Source: DASZTV01 sp036267875
GTDB lineage: Bacteria; Actinomycetota; Actinomycetes; JAFAQI01
Direction: 5' to 3'
Assembly (NCBI GenBank): GCA_036267875.1
Contig: DATAVE010000053.1
Span: 1-7,048 of the forward strand
Length of the DNA stretch: 7,048 nucleotides
The first letter of the stretch is position 1, and the number at the start of each line of letters is the position of its first letter. A program made the position numbers and the translations under genes. Under the pieces are notes generated by a model that saw only the letters and a list, made by a program, of their open reading frames with translations, ran no database searches and had not been told where the DNA came from. Below, piece by piece: positions 6,349 to 7,048 of this stretch.

Positions 6349-6375
6349 CTAAGGTTTTCTCACGAGATGTTCGAT
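6349..6375 (+). promoter_or_regulatory. candidate sigma-28-like promoter of the second pilin gene
   Basis: CTAAGG (6349-6354), 15 nt, then TTCGAT (6370-6375). TAAGGTTT also resembles the enteric sigma-28 -35 TAAAGTTT. The expected start near 6382 leaves a leader of about 33 nt. It is the weakest of the five in the -10, with two mismatches to GCCGAT, but it lies directly after the terminator and keeps the shared spacing. Confidence 0.42.
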
Positions 6376-6414
6376 GTGCCTTAAGGACCGGTCACTAGAC
6401 GTTGGGTTGGAGCC

Positions 6415-6873
6415 ATGGCCATCGTTAATCCATTCTTCAATGCGAGCCGGCGCGACGACGAGGAGGGATTCACCCTCATCGAGCTTCTCGTCGTGATCCT
6501 GATCATCGCGATTCTCGCGGCGATTGCCATCCCGATCTTCCTCGACCAGCGCACCCGCGGTTACGACGCAGAGGCCAAGAACGACCTGCGCGATCTCGCG
6601 GACTTCGAGGAGGTCTACCTCAACGACTACAGCACCTATGGCCCAGGGCAGCTGGTAGTCGGCGCCGAGCCGCAGATGCATGTCAGCGACGGCATCACCC
6701 TCGAGGTCGACACCTACACCGGCGCAGAGGGCTATTGTCTGTCGGCCCACTACCTGAACTCCAGCCATACCTGGTACTACGACAGCGTGGCCGGCGGGCT
6801 GCAGCCGGTGAACGTCAGCTGCGCGGCAAAGTACACGACAGCGGATGGCACGCCGATCGTCACGGTGAACTAG
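6415..6873 (+). CDS. type IV prepilin, second paralogue
   Basis: 152 aa. The 18-residue leader ends EEG, cleaved after G18 before F19-TLIE; E23 is mature Glu5, and the mature subunit is 134 aa. The helix at about 21-42 (LLVVILIIAILAAIAIP) and the following FLDQRTRGYDAEAKNDL closely parallel the first pilin (FLSQRNKGYDAAAKSDL), so the two arose by duplication. The C-terminal domains differ: this one has YCLSAHY and WYYDSVAGGLQP, a pattern typical of many Gram-positive and GspG-like pilins, with a probable C108-C136 disulfide. The ribosome site is poor (GGAG at 6409-6412, only 2 nt from the ATG), suggesting lower translation than the first pilin. No other suitable start exists before the cleavage site. 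It may be an alternative major or a minor pilin. Confidence 0.92.
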   Translation: MAIVNPFFNASRRDDEEGFTLIELLVVILIIAILAAIAIPIFLDQRTRGYDAEAKNDLRDLADFEEVYLNDYSTYGPGQLVVGAEPQMHVSDGITLEVDTYTGAEGYCLSAHYLNSSHTWYYDSVAGGLQPVNVSCAAKYTTADGTPIVTVN

Positions 6874-6894
6874 CGGCACGAAGACGGACGCGGC

Positions 6895-6905
6895 GTCATT
6901 CGGGT
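6895..6905 (+). repeat. intergenic motif copy 4 (GTCATTCGGGT)
   Basis: Fourth copy, 21 nt after the stop of the second pilin; direct repeat with copy 5, whose aligned bases begin 21 nt downstream (6916). Confidence 0.35.
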
Positions 6906-6914
6906 GGAGCAGTT

Positions 6915-6927
6915 AGTCCATTCGGGT
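6915..6927 (+). repeat. intergenic motif copy 5 (AGTCCATTCGGGT)
   Basis: Fifth copy, about 18 nt upstream of the third pilin's candidate -35 element. Like copy 2 it is preceded by T and carries CC after AGT. Confidence 0.35.
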
Positions 6928-6970
6928 TAATCCGCTAGGCCTATCTAAAGCGGCTATTTGGGCTAACCGA
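6922..6970 (+). repeat. nested imperfect inverted repeat around the third pilin promoter
   Basis: TCGGGTTA (6922-6929) pairs with TAACCGA (6964-6970) with one bulged G, and CCGCT (6932-6936) pairs with AGCGG (6949-6953) inside it. The -35 and -10 elements of the third pilin promoter lie within the structure. It could be an operator, a weak transcript end for the second pilin, or chance. Confidence 0.25.
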
Positions 6971-6973
6971 TAG
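6945..6973 (+). promoter_or_regulatory. candidate sigma-28-like promoter of the third prepilin gene
   Basis: CTAAAG (6945-6950), 15 nt, then ACCGATAG (6966-6973). TAAAG and CCGATA agree well with the sigma-28 consensus. The -10 ends only about 7-9 nt before the ATG at 6981, so the transcript would start at or very near the initiation codon. Confidence 0.48.
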
Positions 6974-6980
6974 ACGCCAT

Positions 6981-7048
6981 ATGGCGCGGTGGGCGGCACG
7001 GCTGCGCGTTGCGCACGCTCGATCCGATGGGTTCACACTCGTCGAGGT
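6981..7048 (+). CDS. prepilin-like protein, third in the cluster (3' partial)
   Basis: Frame ATG at 6981 runs to the end of the window with 22 complete codons. Residues 1-17 (MARWAARLRVAHARSDG) are a basic leader ending in Gly, followed by FTLVEV, the conserved start of mature type IV pilins and pseudopilins; E22 would be Glu5. FTLVE with a longer Arg-rich leader points to a minor pilin or pseudopilin (PilV/GspH-like) rather than a third copy of the major pilin. There is no other in-frame start after the stop at 6936. No Shine-Dalgarno sequence precedes the ATG, which fits a leaderless mRNA from the adjoining promoter candidate. The rest of the gene lies outside the window. Confidence 0.8.
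   Translation, partial: MARWAARLRVAHARSDGFTLVE

Noticed and set aside
1..7048. tRNA or rRNA genes, CRISPR arrays, insertion sequences, attachment sites
   Set aside because: No cloverleaf, regularly spaced repeats, transposase motif or terminal inverted repeats were seen; nearly all of the window is explained by the pilus genes.

Overview
The window is a type IV pilus (T4P) locus from a high-GC bacterium. GC-rich third codon positions, GTG starts, very long GC-driven antisense open frames and a pilBTC core without secretin genes all suggest an actinomycete-type Gram-positive (Actinomycetota). The genus cannot be named from sequence alone. All genes are on the + strand.

Layout. (1) 1-1005: the 3' part of a polytopic membrane protein of the O-antigen ligase / O-oligosaccharyltransferase (Wzy_C-like) type, cut off at its 5' end by the window. 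(2) 1048-2709: pilB, the extension ATPase, with an N-terminal MshEN-type domain and a tetracysteine zinc site. (3) 2833-4422: pilT, the retraction ATPase, with an unusual Pro/Ala-rich N-terminal extension of about 170 residues. (4) 4434-5657: pilC, the inner-membrane platform protein, 11 nt behind pilT. (5) 5865-6260 and 6415-6873: two paralogous class III-signal prepilins. Their heads are nearly the same and their C-terminal domains differ. (6) 6981-7048: the first 22 codons of a third, more divergent prepilin that runs off the window. The longest gene-free stretch is 5658-5864 (207 nt).

How the parts work together. PilB powers assembly of pilin subunits through the PilC platform, PilT powers disassembly, and the tandem prepilins supply major and minor subunits. 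The membrane-bound ligase-like protein at the start may modify pilins or belong to a separate glycan locus. Prepilin peptidase (PilD) and the PilM/N/O alignment proteins are not in the window.

The most interesting signal is regulatory. A sigma-28 (FliA/WhiG)-like promoter candidate, NTCAAG-N15-NCCGAT with identical 15-nt spacing, lies upstream of five starts: pilB, pilT, pilin 1, pilin 2 and pilin 3. None was seen for pilC, which is coupled to pilT. The pilin region also carries a perfect 38-nt palindrome (probable terminator) and five copies of a short motif, GTC(C)ATTC(C)GGGT, in the intergenic DNA. Overall this is a recognisable T4P machine with a coherent and possibly undescribed regulatory layer, not an unknown system.
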